From contig MGPC01000029.1 in the NCBI GenBank assembly GCA_001797315.1, positions 62,001 to 126,000 of the forward strand: a stretch of 64,000 nt of DNA, given 5' to 3'. Below the pieces are notes generated by a model. That model worked only from the letters and a program-made list of their open reading frames with translations. It did no database searches and had not been told where the DNA came from. Below, piece after piece: positions 43,001-52,365 of this stretch. Position numbers and translations under genes: made by a program. Each line of letters starts with the position of its first letter. Within the stretch, counting starts at the first letter, position 1. Source of the stretch: Curvibacter sp. GWA2_64_110. Its GTDB lineage: Bacteria; Pseudomonadota; Gammaproteobacteria; Burkholderiales; Burkholderiaceae_C.

Positions 43001-44056
43001 TCACTCGATGCTGACGCGGTTCTTGCCGTCCAGCTTGCTGCGGTAGAGCGCGCGATCCGCGCGCCCGACGGCCACGCTGAGCGTCTCGCCCGCCAACAGT
43101 TGCGTAACACCAAACGACAGCGTGCAGAGGATCTCGCCGGCAGAGAAGATGACCGGCGTGCGCTCCACCACCTGGCGGAAGCGCTCCGCCACGGCCAGGG
43201 CTTCAGCGGCATCGATGCCCGGCATCAGCAGGACGAACTCCTCCCCGCCCCAGCGTGCCAGCGTGTCCATCTCGCGCGACCCTTGCTTGAGCGAGCGGGC
43301 AATCGAGATCAGCACCAGGTCGCCGGTCTCATGACCGTAAGTGTCATTGATCGTCTTGAAGAAATCGATGTCCATGATCAGCAGGGAGGCACTGCTGCCG
43401 GTGCGACGGCAACGGCCCAGTTCCTGCTCCGCCATCTGCTGGAAATAGCGCCGGTTGTACAGGCCGGTCAATGCGTCCTGCGTCGCCTGCGCGTGCAGGG
43501 AACGCTCGGCCTGGAATATCTTCTGCCGGTAATAACTTGCCAGCGACGAGAACATGGTGACGAAGATCGTGATGTTCAGCCACTTCAGCGCGGTCAGGGC
43601 GCTGGCCGACAGCGGTGCCAGCGGCCCCAGGTCGCGCGCCAGGAAATCCAGCGCCCCCAGGAACACCAGCAAGGCGACGACAAAGGCGCGTGCCTTCCGG
43701 CGCGAGTTGGTCAGGATGACCGAGGGGATGAACATCAGCAGCAGGTAGTGAAAACCACTCTCCCAGCCCGTCATCAGCGTGCCAATGGCGGCATGCGGGA
43801 ACGCCTCCAGCCAGATCAGCAGCGCCGCCCCATGCAGCTTCTGCCGGCGTGCAAGCCGGTAGGCCATGGCATACATGGCCACGCTGACCACATTGATCCA
43901 GGCCAGCCAGGGCGAACCGACTGCCAGGAAAAACAGGAAATAGAGGCCGTCCACGCCAGCGGCCAGCAGGGCCACACGCGCCATGGACGAGGCGATCGCG
44001 GCCCGGGCGATCGGGCTGTTCAGGGATCGGAGAGCAGGGATGGCGGGCGATGTCAC
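43001..44056 (-). CDS. Membrane-bound GGDEF diguanylate cyclase
   Basis: A 351-residue protein with six or so N-terminal transmembrane helices (about 25-175), of the MASE type, and a C-terminal GGDEF domain (about 190-350). The active site is intact as GGEEF (270-274), preceded by a product-inhibition I-site RxxD (Arg261-Asp264) five residues upstream. DALTGLYNRRYF is the domain opening. It should make c-di-GMP from GTP, under feedback control. The start is a GTG (44056) six bases after a TAGAAT hexamer. The sensed signal is unknown. Confidence 0.95.
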   Translation of the reverse strand: MTSPAIPALRSLNSPIARAAIASSMARVALLAAGVDGLYFLFFLAVGSPWLAWINVVSVAMYAMAYRLARRQKLHGAALLIWLEAFPHAAIGTLMTGWESGFHYLLLMFIPSVILTNSRRKARAFVVALLVFLGALDFLARDLGPLAPLSASALTALKWLNITIFVTMFSSLASYYRQKIFQAERSLHAQATQDALTGLYNRRYFQQMAEQELGRCRRTGSSASLLIMDIDFFKTINDTYGHETGDLVLISIARSLKQGSREMDTLARWGGEEFVLLMPGIDAAEALAVAERFRQVVERTPVIFSAGEILCTLSFGVTQLLAGETLSVAVGRADRALYRSKLDGKNRVSIE

Positions 44057-44198
44057 CGGCCGATTCTAGTGGGAGCGTTGGCGGGGAAGCGCGAGAAATA
44101 CAGTCTTCGCCGGGGCCGGATCGGCCCTTCTGCGGGCCGCACAAGGAATGGTTGGAATGGTTCGAAATTCGTCAGGCACGAATTCTTGGGGCGGCGCC

Positions 44199-44226
44199 AA
44201 AAACAAAGCCCCGCACGAGGCGGGGC
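44199..44226 (-). terminator. Terminator of tRNA-Ser
   Basis: GCCCCGC/GCGGGGC stem with a short loop, followed on the minus strand by TTTGTTTTT. It begins 8 bp after the tRNA CCA end. Confidence 0.9.
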
Positions 44227-44233
44227 TTGTTAT

Positions 44234-44326
44234 TGGCGGAGACGGAGGGATTCGAACCCTCGATGAGGCTCTACACCCCATACTCCCTTAGCAGGGGAGC
44301 ACCTTCGGCCACTCGGTCACGTCTCC
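44234..44326 (-). tRNA. tRNA-Ser (anticodon GCU)
   Basis: A 93-nt class II tRNA with encoded CCA, acceptor GGAGACG/CGTCTCC, anticodon stem CTCCC/GGGAG around CTGCTAA (GCT), and a long variable arm. It lies in the 345-bp gap between the diguanylate cyclase start and the lysC stop, which otherwise holds only its terminator. Confidence 0.97.
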
Positions 44327-44401
44327 AAAGGTCAGGCGGAATTATCGCACGAATCGGGCCGCTTCAGCGGCGCTTCTCGTGCGAATCTCCCTGCACGCCG
44401 G

Positions 44402-45670
44402 TCAGGCCGGCGGCTGGTCCAGATCGAAGGCCTTGTGCAGCGCGCGCACGGCCAGTTCCATGTACTTCTCGTCGATCACGACGGAGGTCTTGATCTCGCT
44501 GGTAGAAATCATCTGGATGTTGATGCCCTCTTCGCTCAGGGAGCGGAACATCTTGCTGGCAATGCCGACGTGGCTGCGCATGCCGATGCCGACGATGGAC
44601 ACCTTGCAGATCTTGGTATCGCCCTGCACTTCCTGCGCGCCCAGCACGGGCACGACCTTTTCCTTGAGCAGGTCGATGGCGCGGGCGTAGTCGTTGCGGT
44701 TGACGGTGAAGCTGAAGTCGGTCAAGCCACCCTTGCTGATGTTCTGGATGATCATGTCGACTTCGATGTTGGCATCGGCCACGGCCCCCAGGATCTGGTA
44801 GGCAATGCCTGGCTTGTCGGGCACGCCGACCACGGAAATCTTGGCTTCGTCGCGATTGAATGCAATGCCGGAAACAATGGCTTGTTCCATTTTTTCGTCT
44901 TCCTCAAAAGTGATCAAGGTACCGGACTTGGCTTCCTCGTTGATGTCGATGTCCCAGGGCGTGAAGCTGGAGAGCACGCGCAGCGGCACCTTGTACTTGC
45001 CGGCGAATTCGACCGAACGGATCTGCAGCACCTTGGAGCCCATCGATGCCATCTCCAGCATCTCCTCGAAACTCACGGTATGCAGGCGGCGCGCCTCGGG
45101 CACGACGCGCGGGTCGGTAGTGTAGACGCCGTCGACGTCGGTGTAGATCAGGCATTCATGCGCCTTCATCGCCGCTGCCACGGCCACGGCCGAGGTGTCG
45201 GAGCCGCCACGGCCCAGCGTGGTGATGTTGCCCTGCTCGTCGATGCCCTGGAAGCCGGTCACGATCACCACCTTGCCTGCAGCCAGGTCGGCCCGCACGC
45301 GCTTGTCGTCGATCGATTCGATGCGTGCCTTGGTATAGGCGCTGTTGGTCAGGATCGGCACCTGCCAGCCGGCGTAGCTGACCGACGCCATGCCTTCGGC
45401 CTGCAGCGCAATCGCCAGCAAGGCACTCGACGCCTGCTCGCCGGTAGCCGCCAGCATGTCGAGTTCGCGGTTGGTGGCGTCATTCGCCTTGGCCGGCGCC
45501 AGCTCCTTGGCCAGGCCCAGCAGGCGATTGGTTTCGCCGCTCATGGCGGAGGGCACCACCACCATCTGGTGGCCGGCGCGCGCCCATTTGGCGACGCGTT
45601 TGGCAACATTGCGGATGCGCTCGGTGGAGCCCATCGACGTGCCGCCGTATTTGTGAACGATCAATGCCAT
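44402..45670 (-). CDS. lysC: Aspartokinase
   Basis: First enzyme of the aspartate family pathway (Lys, Thr, Met, diaminopimelate): phosphorylates aspartate. It has 422 residues from ATG 45670 (MALIVHKYGGTSMG), with the kinase signature KYGGTSMG, TLGRGGSDTSAVAVAAAM, and YTDVDGVYTTDPRVVPEA. Two C-terminal ACT domains (about 265-420) include MIIQNISKGGLTDFSFTV and SIVGIGMRSHVGIASKMF, implying feedback control by Lys/Thr. It resembles the monofunctional class with an internal beta-subunit-like region. Confidence 0.97.
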   Translation of the reverse strand: MALIVHKYGGTSMGSTERIRNVAKRVAKWARAGHQMVVVPSAMSGETNRLLGLAKELAPAKANDATNRELDMLAATGEQASSALLAIALQAEGMASVSYAGWQVPILTNSAYTKARIESIDDKRVRADLAAGKVVIVTGFQGIDEQGNITTLGRGGSDTSAVAVAAAMKAHECLIYTDVDGVYTTDPRVVPEARRLHTVSFEEMLEMASMGSKVLQIRSVEFAGKYKVPLRVLSSFTPWDIDINEEAKSGTLITFEEDEKMEQAIVSGIAFNRDEAKISVVGVPDKPGIAYQILGAVADANIEVDMIIQNISKGGLTDFSFTVNRNDYARAIDLLKEKVVPVLGAQEVQGDTKICKVSIVGIGMRSHVGIASKMFRSLSEEGINIQMISTSEIKTSVVIDEKYMELAVRALHKAFDLDQPPA

Positions 45671-45772
45671 TGAATTTGTCGGATTGGGTGGCAGGCCGTC
45701 GCGCATGCACTACGGGCCGCCGGTGTCAACACGGTGTGGGTCTTGCCGCGGTGGCGATTCCACGGGCGAAAC

Positions 45773-46723
45773 CTAGGGATTGTACCAAGCCAGCACCGCC
45801 CCCTGGCGTTCGACAAAGCCGCTGCCGACCTTGAGGCGGATGCGATGGCCGCGCGTGGTGCAGGCGGCGATCTGGTCCAGCAGTTCATTCAACTGGGCCG
45901 CACTGGGTACGGTGCCGTGGGCACTGCGCAGCCAGTGGCGCAGCACATTGGCCTGGCGCGCCCGGCTCAGACGCTGCAGAAGTGCGATCTGCAGCGGTTG
46001 GCCAAGCTGCACCAGATCGTCGACCGCCACCTCGTTGAGCAGCCGCTGCGCTTCGGCGGCATGCGCGGCACTGCGGGCAAAGGTGTCGCGGAACTGCGGA
46101 AAGGCCTCATCGAGTGCCGGCAGCAGGCGCGCGCGGATACGGTTGCGCGTGAACTGCTGGTCGGCATTGGTGGGGTCCTCGATCCAGGTTTCACCGCGTT
46201 CGCGCAGCCAGCGGCGCAGCTCGGCCCCCGGCACGTCGAGCAGGGGGCGGTAATAGCGGATGCCATCGCGCGTCCACTGCGCCGGCATGGCGCTCAGGCC
46301 CGGCAGGCCGGCACCGCGGCTCAAGGCCAGCAGCAGGGTCTCGGCCTGATCGTCAGCCTGCTGCGCAACTGCTATGTTTTTAATAGCATGAGGCGCAGTA
46401 TCGGAAAGGGCGATATCGCGAAAAGCCTCGTAACGGGCACGGCGCGCCGCCTCTTCCGGGCTCTGCCCTGGCGCAGGGTGCGCATCGACCCGGCGTACTT
46501 GCAGCGGCACACCCAGTCGCGCGCAGAAGGCACGGCAGTGCTGCTCGAAGGCGTCCGCCGCCGCCTGCAGGCCGTGGTGGATGTGAATGGCACTGACCTG
46601 GCCCGGCCACTTTTCGGCACAGGCCAGCAGCAGCGCCGTGGAGTCGGCGCCGCCGCTGTAGGCCACAGCCAGAGGCAAGCCGGGCTCGAACCCGCCCATG
46701 GCTTGCGCCAGCGTCTTGCTCAT
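45773..46723 (-). CDS. tilS: tRNA(Ile)-lysidine synthase TilS, short form
   Basis: Converts C34 of tRNA-Ile(CAU) to lysidine. The N-type ATP pyrophosphatase PP-loop is YSGGADST (Ser23-Thr29). RRARYEAF precedes a repeat-encoded segment (LSDTAPHAIKNIA), then AQQADDQAETLLLAL, where His is common before or at the QQ positions. TRNRIRARLLPALDEAFP follows. At 316 residues it lacks the C-terminal TilS_C domains of E. coli TilS (432), a known shorter form. It is 48 bp after accA. Confidence 0.93.
   Translation of the reverse strand: MSKTLAQAMGGFEPGLPLAVAYSGGADSTALLLACAEKWPGQVSAIHIHHGLQAAADAFEQHCRAFCARLGVPLQVRRVDAHPAPGQSPEEAARRARYEAFRDIALSDTAPHAIKNIAVAQQADDQAETLLLALSRGAGLPGLSAMPAQWTRDGIRYYRPLLDVPGAELRRWLRERGETWIEDPTNADQQFTRNRIRARLLPALDEAFPQFRDTFARSAAHAAEAQRLLNEVAVDDLVQLGQPLQIALLQRLSRARQANVLRHWLRSAHGTVPSAAQLNELLDQIAACTTRGHRIRLKVGSGFVERQGAVLAWYNP
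46371..46427 (+). repeat. Interspersed ~60-bp repeat, copy inside tilS
   Basis: It starts GCTATGTTTTTAATAGC, then GGCGCAGTATCGGAAAGGGC. Antisense to tilS; it encodes DIALSDTAPHAIKNIA immediately before the ADDQAET motif, keeping the frame and adding only a few residues relative to typical TilS. Confidence 0.75.
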
Positions 46724-46771
46724 CGGACGGCCTCCGCGCCGCGCGCGACGGTGCGCGCCGGGCCGGCGGCC

Positions 46772-47749
46772 TTACTTGCCGCTGGTCTTGGTGTCGGTGA
46801 AACGGCCATAGCTCTGCAGGCGCTCGTAGCGGCGCTCCAGCAACTCCTTGGCCTTGAGGTCAGCCACCTGACGGTAGGCCTCGTTGAGGGCGCGCTTGAG
46901 GAAGGCCGCCATCTGCTTGTGGTCGCGGTGCGCGCCGCCGACCGGCTCGTTGACGATCTTGTCGATCAGCCCCAACGCCTTGAGGCGATGCGCGGTGATG
47001 CCCAGCGCCTCGGCCGCATCGGACGCCTTGTCCGCCGTCTTCCACAGAATGGAGGCGCAACCCTCGGGGCTGATCACCGAGTAGATCGAATACTGCAGCA
47101 TCAGCAACTGGTCGCCGACCGAGATCGCCAGCGCGCCGCCGGAGCCGCCTTCGCCGATGATGGTGGTGATGATCGGCACTTCCAGCTGCGCCATCTCGAA
47201 GATGTTGCGGCCGATGGCTTCGGACTGGCCGCGCTCCTCGGCGTCGATGCCGGGGTAGGCTCCTGGCGTGTCGACGAAGGTGAACACCGGCAGCTTGAAC
47301 TTCTCGGCTGTCTTCATCAGGCGCAGCGCCTTGCGGTAGCCTTCGGGCTTGCTCATGCCGAAGTTGCGCATGCCGCGCTCCTTGGTGTCGCGCCCCTTCT
47401 GCTGACCGATCACCATGCAGGCATTGCCGTTGAAGCGCGCCAGGCCGCCAACGATGCTGAGGTCGTCGGCAAAGTGACGGTCGCCGTGCAGCTCGACGAA
47501 ATCGGTGAACAGCTCATTGACGTAGTCCAGCGTGTAGGGACGCTCCGGGTGGCGTGCGATCTTGGTGATCTGCCACGACGTCAGGTTGCTGTAGACATCC
47601 TTGGTCAGCTGCAGGCTCTTCTTGCCCAGCTGGTCGATTTCCGCGGTGATGTCCACCGCCGACTCGTTCTGCACATAGCGCAGCTCTTCAATCTTGGCTT
47701 CGAGTTCGGCAATCGGTTGCTCGAAATCGAGGAATGTTTTTTTCGCCAT
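46772..47749 (-). CDS. accA: Acetyl-CoA carboxylase carboxyltransferase subunit alpha
   Basis: A 325-residue subunit transferring carboxyl from carboxybiotin to acetyl-CoA in fatty acid synthesis. It starts [24 protein letters not shown] behind a consensus AAGGAG RBS. Signature parts: [76 protein letters not shown], and [10 protein letters not shown]. Its beta partner AccD is not in the window. Confidence 0.97.
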   Translation of the reverse strand: MAKKTFLDFEQPIAELEAKIEELRYVQNESAVDITAEIDQLGKKSLQLTKDVYSNLTSWQITKIARHPERPYTLDYVNELFTDFVELHGDRHFADDLSIVGGLARFNGNACMVIGQQKGRDTKERGMRNFGMSKPEGYRKALRLMKTAEKFKLPVFTFVDTPGAYPGIDAEERGQSEAIGRNIFEMAQLEVPIITTIIGEGGSGGALAISVGDQLLMLQYSIYSVISPEGCASILWKTADKASDAAEALGITAHRLKALGLIDKIVNEPVGGAHRDHKQMAAFLKRALNEAYRQVADLKAKELLERRYERLQSYGRFTDTKTSGK

Positions 47750-47828
47750 CGACTAACTCCTTGTTCTCTGCGCTGGCCCCTGGGCTGCGGATCGCCTGCA
47801 TCCAGGCAGGTGCCGCTCGGGCCAACGG

Positions 47829-48479
47829 CTAATACTCCACCGGCACGGGGTCGAGGGAGCGCCAAATATACCAAGTCGCCACGCTGCAATACGGCGCCCA
47901 GGCCGCGGCCACTTCGCGGGCGTCGCTGCGGCTCACCGACTCACCGGAAAAATAGTTTCGGCTGATGCCGTTGATCAGGCCCACATCGTCCAGCGGCAGC
48001 ACATTGGGCCGCATCAGGTGGAAGATCAGGAACATCTCGGCCGTCCAGCGGCCGATGCCGCGGATGTCCACCAGTTCGGCAATGATGGCCTCGTCATCCA
48101 TGCCCGCCCAGTCGGCCACCTGCACCAGGCCATTGTCGAAGTGCAGCGCCAGATCCACCAGGTACTCGACCTTGCGCACACTCAGACCGGCGGCACGCAT
48201 GTCGTCGACCTTGAGCTTGAGCACGTTGGCCGGCGTGACCTTGCGCGGCAGCTTGACGAAACGATCCCACACCGTCTGCGCCGCCTTGACCGAAATCTGC
48301 TGGCCCACGATGCTGCGCGCCAGCGTGGTGAAGGCATCGCCCCGGGTCTGCAGGCAGGCGTCGCCATGCTGCGGAATGAGCCGCTTCATCACCCGGTCTT
48401 TCTTCATCAGGTGCTTGCAGGCTTCGTCCCAGTAGTCGGGCGTGAAGACCTTGGGCGCTATGCTTTTGGTCGCTGCCAC
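47829..48479 (-). CDS. DNA-3-methyladenine glycosylase (HhH-GPD, AlkA-like)
   Basis: A 216-residue base-excision glycosylase beginning at a GTG (48479) with AAAGG nine bases before it. The helix-hairpin-helix is seen at LVDIRGIGRWTAEMFLIFHLMRPNVLPLDD, with the catalytic Asp in LPLDDVG. ARSIVGQQISVKAA is the family opening of the core. It lacks the N-terminal AlkA domain, so it is closer to short MAG/AlkA2-type enzymes. It is 45 bp after cysS and precedes accA. Confidence 0.93.
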   Translation of the reverse strand: MAATKSIAPKVFTPDYWDEACKHLMKKDRVMKRLIPQHGDACLQTRGDAFTTLARSIVGQQISVKAAQTVWDRFVKLPRKVTPANVLKLKVDDMRAAGLSVRKVEYLVDLALHFDNGLVQVADWAGMDDEAIIAELVDIRGIGRWTAEMFLIFHLMRPNVLPLDDVGLINGISRNYFSGESVSRSDAREVAAAWAPYCSVATWYIWRSLDPVPVEY

Positions 48480-48524
48480 ATCACGCCTTTCGGGGTTGGA
48501 AGAAAAAAACCATCATGCCAGCCT

Positions 48525-49901
48525 TCACTGCGCCGCCTCCCAGGTGGTCCCGGTGGGCGAATCCTTGAGCACGATGCCCAGGCTCAGCAAGTCGTTGCGG
48601 ATGCGGTCGGCCTCGGCGAAGTTCTTCGCCTGCTTGGCCGTGACGCGTTGTTCGATCAAGGCACGGATTGCCGCCTCGTCCAGGCTGGAGCCGGCCTTGA
48701 GGAATTTCTCGGGGTCGTCCTGCAGCAGCCCCAGGCAGCCACCCAGCGCCCTGAGCAGGCCGGCCACCTGGGCCGAGCCGGTCTTGTTGACTTCGGTCGC
48801 CAGCTCGAACAGCACCGCGATGGCCTCGGGCGTGCCGAAATCCTCGTCCATGGCCGCCTTGAAGCGGGCGGCGTATGAATTGAGCCAGTCGATTTCAACC
48901 GCAGCCGGCTTGACGCTGTGCAGCGCGGTGTACAGGCGCTTGAGCGCGCCGCGCGCGTCGTCCAGGTGGGCGTCGCTGTAGTTCAACGGGCTGCGGTAGT
49001 GGGCACGGATGATGAAAAAGCGCACCGTCTCCGGATCGTACTGGGCCAGGATCTCGCGGATGGTGAAGAAGTTGCCCAGCGACTTGGACATCTTCTCGTT
49101 GTCCACGCGCACGAAGCCGTTGTGCATCCAGACACTGGCCAGCGGCTTGCCGGTGGCGCCTTCGCTCTGGGCAATCTCGTTCTCGTGGTGCGGGAACTGC
49201 AGGTCGGCGCCGCCGCCGTGGATGTCGAAGCTCTCGCCCAGCATCTCGCAGCTCATGGCCGAGCATTCAATGTGCCAGCCCGGACGGCCGGGGCCGTAGG
49301 CGCTGTCCCACTTGGCTTCGGCCGGCTCGGTCGGCTTGGCCGACTTCCACAGCACGAAATCGAGCGGGTCCTCCTTGCCGTCCAGTACCGCCACGCGCTC
49401 GCCGGCACGCAACTCGTCGAGCGACTTGCCGGACAGCTTGCCGTAGCCGGGAAACTTGCGTACCGCATAGTTGACGTCGCCATTGCCGGCGCGGTAGGCC
49501 AGTCCTTTTTGCTCCAGGGTACCGATCAGGCTCAGCATCTGCGGCACGTAGTCGGTGGCGCGCGGCTCGTGGGTCGGGCGCTCGATGCCCAGCGCATCGG
49601 CGTCCTGGTGCAGCGCGTCGACCATGCGGTCGGTCAGCGAACGGATGGTCTCGCCGTTGTCCAGCGAGCGCCTGATGATCTTGTCGTCGATGTCGGTGAC
49701 GTTGCGCACGTAGGTCACCCGGTAACCGCTGCTTTTCAGCCAGCGCTGCACCACGTCGAACGCCACCATGGCACGGGCATGGCCCAGGTGGCACAGGTCA
49801 TAGACCGTCATGCCGCAGACGTACATGCGGACATGGCCGGGCTCGATCGGGGAAAAAGGTTCCAGCGCACGCGACAGCGTGTTGTATATGCGCAAACTCA
49901 T
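48525..49901 (-). CDS. cysS: Cysteinyl-tRNA synthetase
   Basis: Class I aminoacyl-tRNA synthetase, 458 residues from ATG 49901 ([16 protein letters not shown]). Zinc ligands include Cys29 (YVCGMTVYD). The HIGH motif appears as HLGH (38-41). GWHIECSAM and [20 protein letters not shown] are characteristic. KMSKS is intact in [12 protein letters not shown]. It is first of the cysS-glycosylase-accA-tilS-lysC run and divergent from the TPR gene. Confidence 0.97.
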   Translation of the reverse strand: MSLRIYNTLSRALEPFSPIEPGHVRMYVCGMTVYDLCHLGHARAMVAFDVVQRWLKSSGYRVTYVRNVTDIDDKIIRRSLDNGETIRSLTDRMVDALHQDADALGIERPTHEPRATDYVPQMLSLIGTLEQKGLAYRAGNGDVNYAVRKFPGYGKLSGKSLDELRAGERVAVLDGKEDPLDFVLWKSAKPTEPAEAKWDSAYGPGRPGWHIECSAMSCEMLGESFDIHGGGADLQFPHHENEIAQSEGATGKPLASVWMHNGFVRVDNEKMSKSLGNFFTIREILAQYDPETVRFFIIRAHYRSPLNYSDAHLDDARGALKRLYTALHSVKPAAVEIDWLNSYAARFKAAMDEDFGTPEAIAVLFELATEVNKTGSAQVAGLLRALGGCLGLLQDDPEKFLKAGSSLDEAAIRALIEQRVTAKQAKNFAEADRIRNDLLSLGIVLKDSPTGTTWEAAQ

Positions 49902-49969
49902 GAATATTTCTAAAGCGGGCCAAACCACCGGCGTGACCGGTCGGCTACTTTGGCAGGGCTACAATCCAA

Positions 49970-49975
49970 CGCAGT
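49970..49975 (+). promoter_or_regulatory. -10 box (TACAAT) for the TPR gene
   Basis: TACAAT lies 49 bp before the ATG of the TPR protein gene, in the 123-bp divergent gap with cysS. No convincing -35 is seen; a start near 49982 would give a ~43-nt leader. Confidence 0.4.
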
Positions 49976-50024
49976 ATAAAGCCCCATCCAGCCCATTCTG
50001 TGCGGGCTTCCATCCTTGACATCT

Positions 50025-51062
50025 ATGAAGTACGGTAGCGCCCAAATCTCCCATCTCCTCCGGCTGGTCGCCCTGGCCGGCAGCTTGGCCCTCACCGCCG
50101 TCCATGCCGATGACTACAGCGACGTCACCCTGCTGGTGCGCAACGGCAAGCTGGCCGAAGCCCAGGCCAAGGCCGACCAGTACCTCGCCGCCAAGCCGCG
50201 CGACCCGCAGATGCGTTTCCTCAAGGGCGTGATCCAGCGCGAAACCGGCAAGACCGGTGACGCCATCGCCACTTTCACCAAGCTGACCGAAGACTACCCC
50301 GAGCTGCCCGAGCCCTACAACAACCTGGCCGTGCTCTATGCGGGCCAGGGCCAGTACGACAAGGCACGCGCTGCGCTGGAAATGGCCATCCGCACCAACC
50401 CGAGCTACTCGACGGCGCACGAAAACCTGGGCGACGTCTATGCCAAGCTCGCCAGCCAGGCCTACAACAAGGCGTTGCAGCTCGACGGCACCACCACGGC
50501 CCAGCCCAAGCTGGCCCTGATCCGCGAACTGTTCGACCCCACGGCCAAGGGCCAGCGTCCGAACGCGGCGCCACCGGCCACGACACCGGCGGCTCCCGCC
50601 ACGCCACCCGCCCCCGCTGCCGCCCCTGCCCCCAAACCGGCGGTGGTGGCCGCCGCGCCGGTCGCCGCCAATGCAACGCCGGCGGCCCCGGCCGCTGCCG
50701 CCAAGCCGGTCGCCGCCAACCATGCCAGCAAAGAGGTGGAAAGCGCCGTGCGCGCCTGGGCCAAGGCCTGGGCCGCCAAGGACATGAATGGCTATCTCGG
50801 CGCCTATGGCAAGGACTTCGATCCGCCGGGCAAACAGTCGCGCAGCAGTTGGGAGAGCGAGCGCCGCCTGCGCATCACCAGCAAAGCGAACATCAGCGTC
50901 CGGCTGGAAAACCTGAGCGTGAGCGTCAACGGGACCAAGGCAGTGGCAAAATTCCGCCAGGACTACAAGGCCGATACGCTGGCAGTCTCCAGCCGAAAAA
51001 CGCTCGATCTGGTCAAATCGGGTGAACGCTGGCTGATCGTCAAAGAGTCGACGGGAACCTGA
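50025..51062 (+). CDS. Exported TPR protein with C-terminal NTF2-like (Cds6-type) domain
   Basis: A 345-residue protein from ATG 50025 (MKYGSAQ); a TTG nine bases upstream is less likely. The signal peptide (VALAGSLALTAVHA) is followed by three or so TPRs (about 30-145; FLKGVIQRETGKTGDAIATFTKLTEDYPELPEPYNNLAVLY and the next repeats). An Ala/Pro-rich linker (about 170-230) connects to an NTF2-like domain (about 235-345; VRAWAKAWAAKDMNGYLGAY). That domain resembles the C-terminus of the neighbouring L,D-transpeptidase. It may act as a periplasmic adaptor for it. Function is inferred. Confidence 0.9.
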   Translation: MKYGSAQISHLLRLVALAGSLALTAVHADDYSDVTLLVRNGKLAEAQAKADQYLAAKPRDPQMRFLKGVIQRETGKTGDAIATFTKLTEDYPELPEPYNNLAVLYAGQGQYDKARAALEMAIRTNPSYSTAHENLGDVYAKLASQAYNKALQLDGTTTAQPKLALIRELFDPTAKGQRPNAAPPATTPAAPATPPAPAAAPAPKPAVVAAAPVAANATPAAPAAAAKPVAANHASKEVESAVRAWAKAWAAKDMNGYLGAYGKDFDPPGKQSRSSWESERRLRITSKANISVRLENLSVSVNGTKAVAKFRQDYKADTLAVSSRKTLDLVKSGERWLIVKESTGT

Positions 51063-51123
51063 AGCCATGATCCGGGTCCCATCTGGCATACCCGCGGGCC
51101 CCCAACATTGCTTTTGAACTGAC

Positions 51124-52365
51124 ATGACCCAAGGATTTTTTGCCTTTTTGCTCATTGCTGCCACCAGTCTGTTCACGGTGTCGGCCAGCGCAGACGCCGG
51201 CAAAAAAAGCCAGAAAACCAATCCGCTTCCCCTCGCCCGCGACAACGCCACCAATGACGGCATGGCCGAGGCCCGGCTGATCGAGGTCTATCGCCTGACC
51301 GGCAGCGGCAAAACGCGCGAAGCCCTGGCGCGGGCCGAAAGCCTGGTGCGCGACTACCCCCATTTCCAGCTGGCCCAGCTGGTCTATGGCGATCTGCTGA
51401 CCGCGCGTACGCGCGCGCTGCGCAAATTCGGCGATGTGCCCGACAGCCTGGCCCACAGCGCCGGCGCCACCATGGCCGAGCTGCGCGATGAATCGCAGAT
51501 GCGTCTGAAGGCCCTGCGCGAGCGCCCGCCGGCCGGCACCATTCCCTCGCAGTTCCTGGCCCTGTCGCCGCGCAACAAGCATGCAATTGCGGTGGACGCC
51601 TCGCGCTCGCGTCTGTACCTGTTCGAGAACAGCGAGCGCGGGCTGAATCTGGTGGCCGACTACTACATCTCGGTCGGCAAGTCCGGCATCGAGAAAGCGG
51701 TCGAGGGCGATGCGCGCACGCCGCTGGGCGTGTATTTCATCACCAGCAACCTTGACCCCAAGTCCCTGCGCGACTTCTACGGCTCGGGCGCCCTGCCGAT
51801 CAATTACCCCAATGTGCTCGACAGCAAGCGCGGCAAGACCGGCCGCGGCATCTGGCTGCACGGCACGCCGCCCAACCAGTTCTCGCGCCCACCGCTGGCC
51901 ACCGACGGCTGCGTCGTGATGGCCAATCCCGATCTGGACCGCATCATCCGCACGGTCGAGGTCCGCACCACGCCGGTGGTGATCTCCCAGCGGATCGACT
52001 GGGTGGCACCGCACAGCGCCCGCGCGCAGAGCAAGACCTTCGAGGAAGCCCTGGCCGCCTGGCGCAACGCCAAGTCCAGCGGCAACGTCGATCAGTTGCT
52101 GAGCTTCTACGCGGCCGACTTCAACAGCCACGGCAAGACCCTGCGCGAATGGGCACCGGCCCTGCGCAGCGAGGTCGACCGCGTGCGCGGTCGCGCCATC
52201 CAGCTCAAGGACCTGTCCTACCTGCGCTGGACCGACGCTGCCGACACCATGGTCGTGACCTTCGGCGAAGTGCCCGACGGCACACGCACCGGCCCGACCA
52301 AGCGCCAGTACTGGATCCGCGAAGGCAGTCAGTGGAAGATTTTTTACGAAGGCAACCTCGGATGA
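51124..52365 (+). CDS. L,D-transpeptidase (YkuD) with C-terminal Cds6-type domain
   Basis: Periplasmic peptidoglycan-modifying enzyme, 413 residues. A signal peptide (FFAFLLIAATSLFTVSASA) is followed by a helical region and the YkuD domain (about 150-285). The catalytic motif HGTP...DGCVVM gives His246 and Cys263. SVGKSGIEKAVEGDARTPLGVYFI is a typical YkuD strand set. The C-terminal NTF2-like domain (about 300-413) resembles that of the preceding TPR protein. Members cross-link peptidoglycan or anchor lipoproteins. It overlaps the next gene by 4 bp. Confidence 0.94.
   Translation: MTQGFFAFLLIAATSLFTVSASADAGKKSQKTNPLPLARDNATNDGMAEARLIEVYRLTGSGKTREALARAESLVRDYPHFQLAQLVYGDLLTARTRALRKFGDVPDSLAHSAGATMAELRDESQMRLKALRERPPAGTIPSQFLALSPRNKHAIAVDASRSRLYLFENSERGLNLVADYYISVGKSGIEKAVEGDARTPLGVYFITSNLDPKSLRDFYGSGALPINYPNVLDSKRGKTGRGIWLHGTPPNQFSRPPLATDGCVVMANPDLDRIIRTVEVRTTPVVISQRIDWVAPHSARAQSKTFEEALAAWRNAKSSGNVDQLLSFYAADFNSHGKTLREWAPALRSEVDRVRGRAIQLKDLSYLRWTDAADTMVVTFGEVPDGTRTGPTKRQYWIREGSQWKIFYEGNLG

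Noticed and set aside
48457-48512. Possible eighth repeat copy at the start of the glycosylase gene
   Set aside because: It begins GCTATGCTTTTGGTCGCTG, but the CGCA and AAGGGC blocks do not line up; too weak to include.
50560-50720. Tandem repeat in the TPR gene
   Set aside because: It is a low-complexity Ala/Pro linker from GCC/CCG codons rather than a defined DNA repeat.
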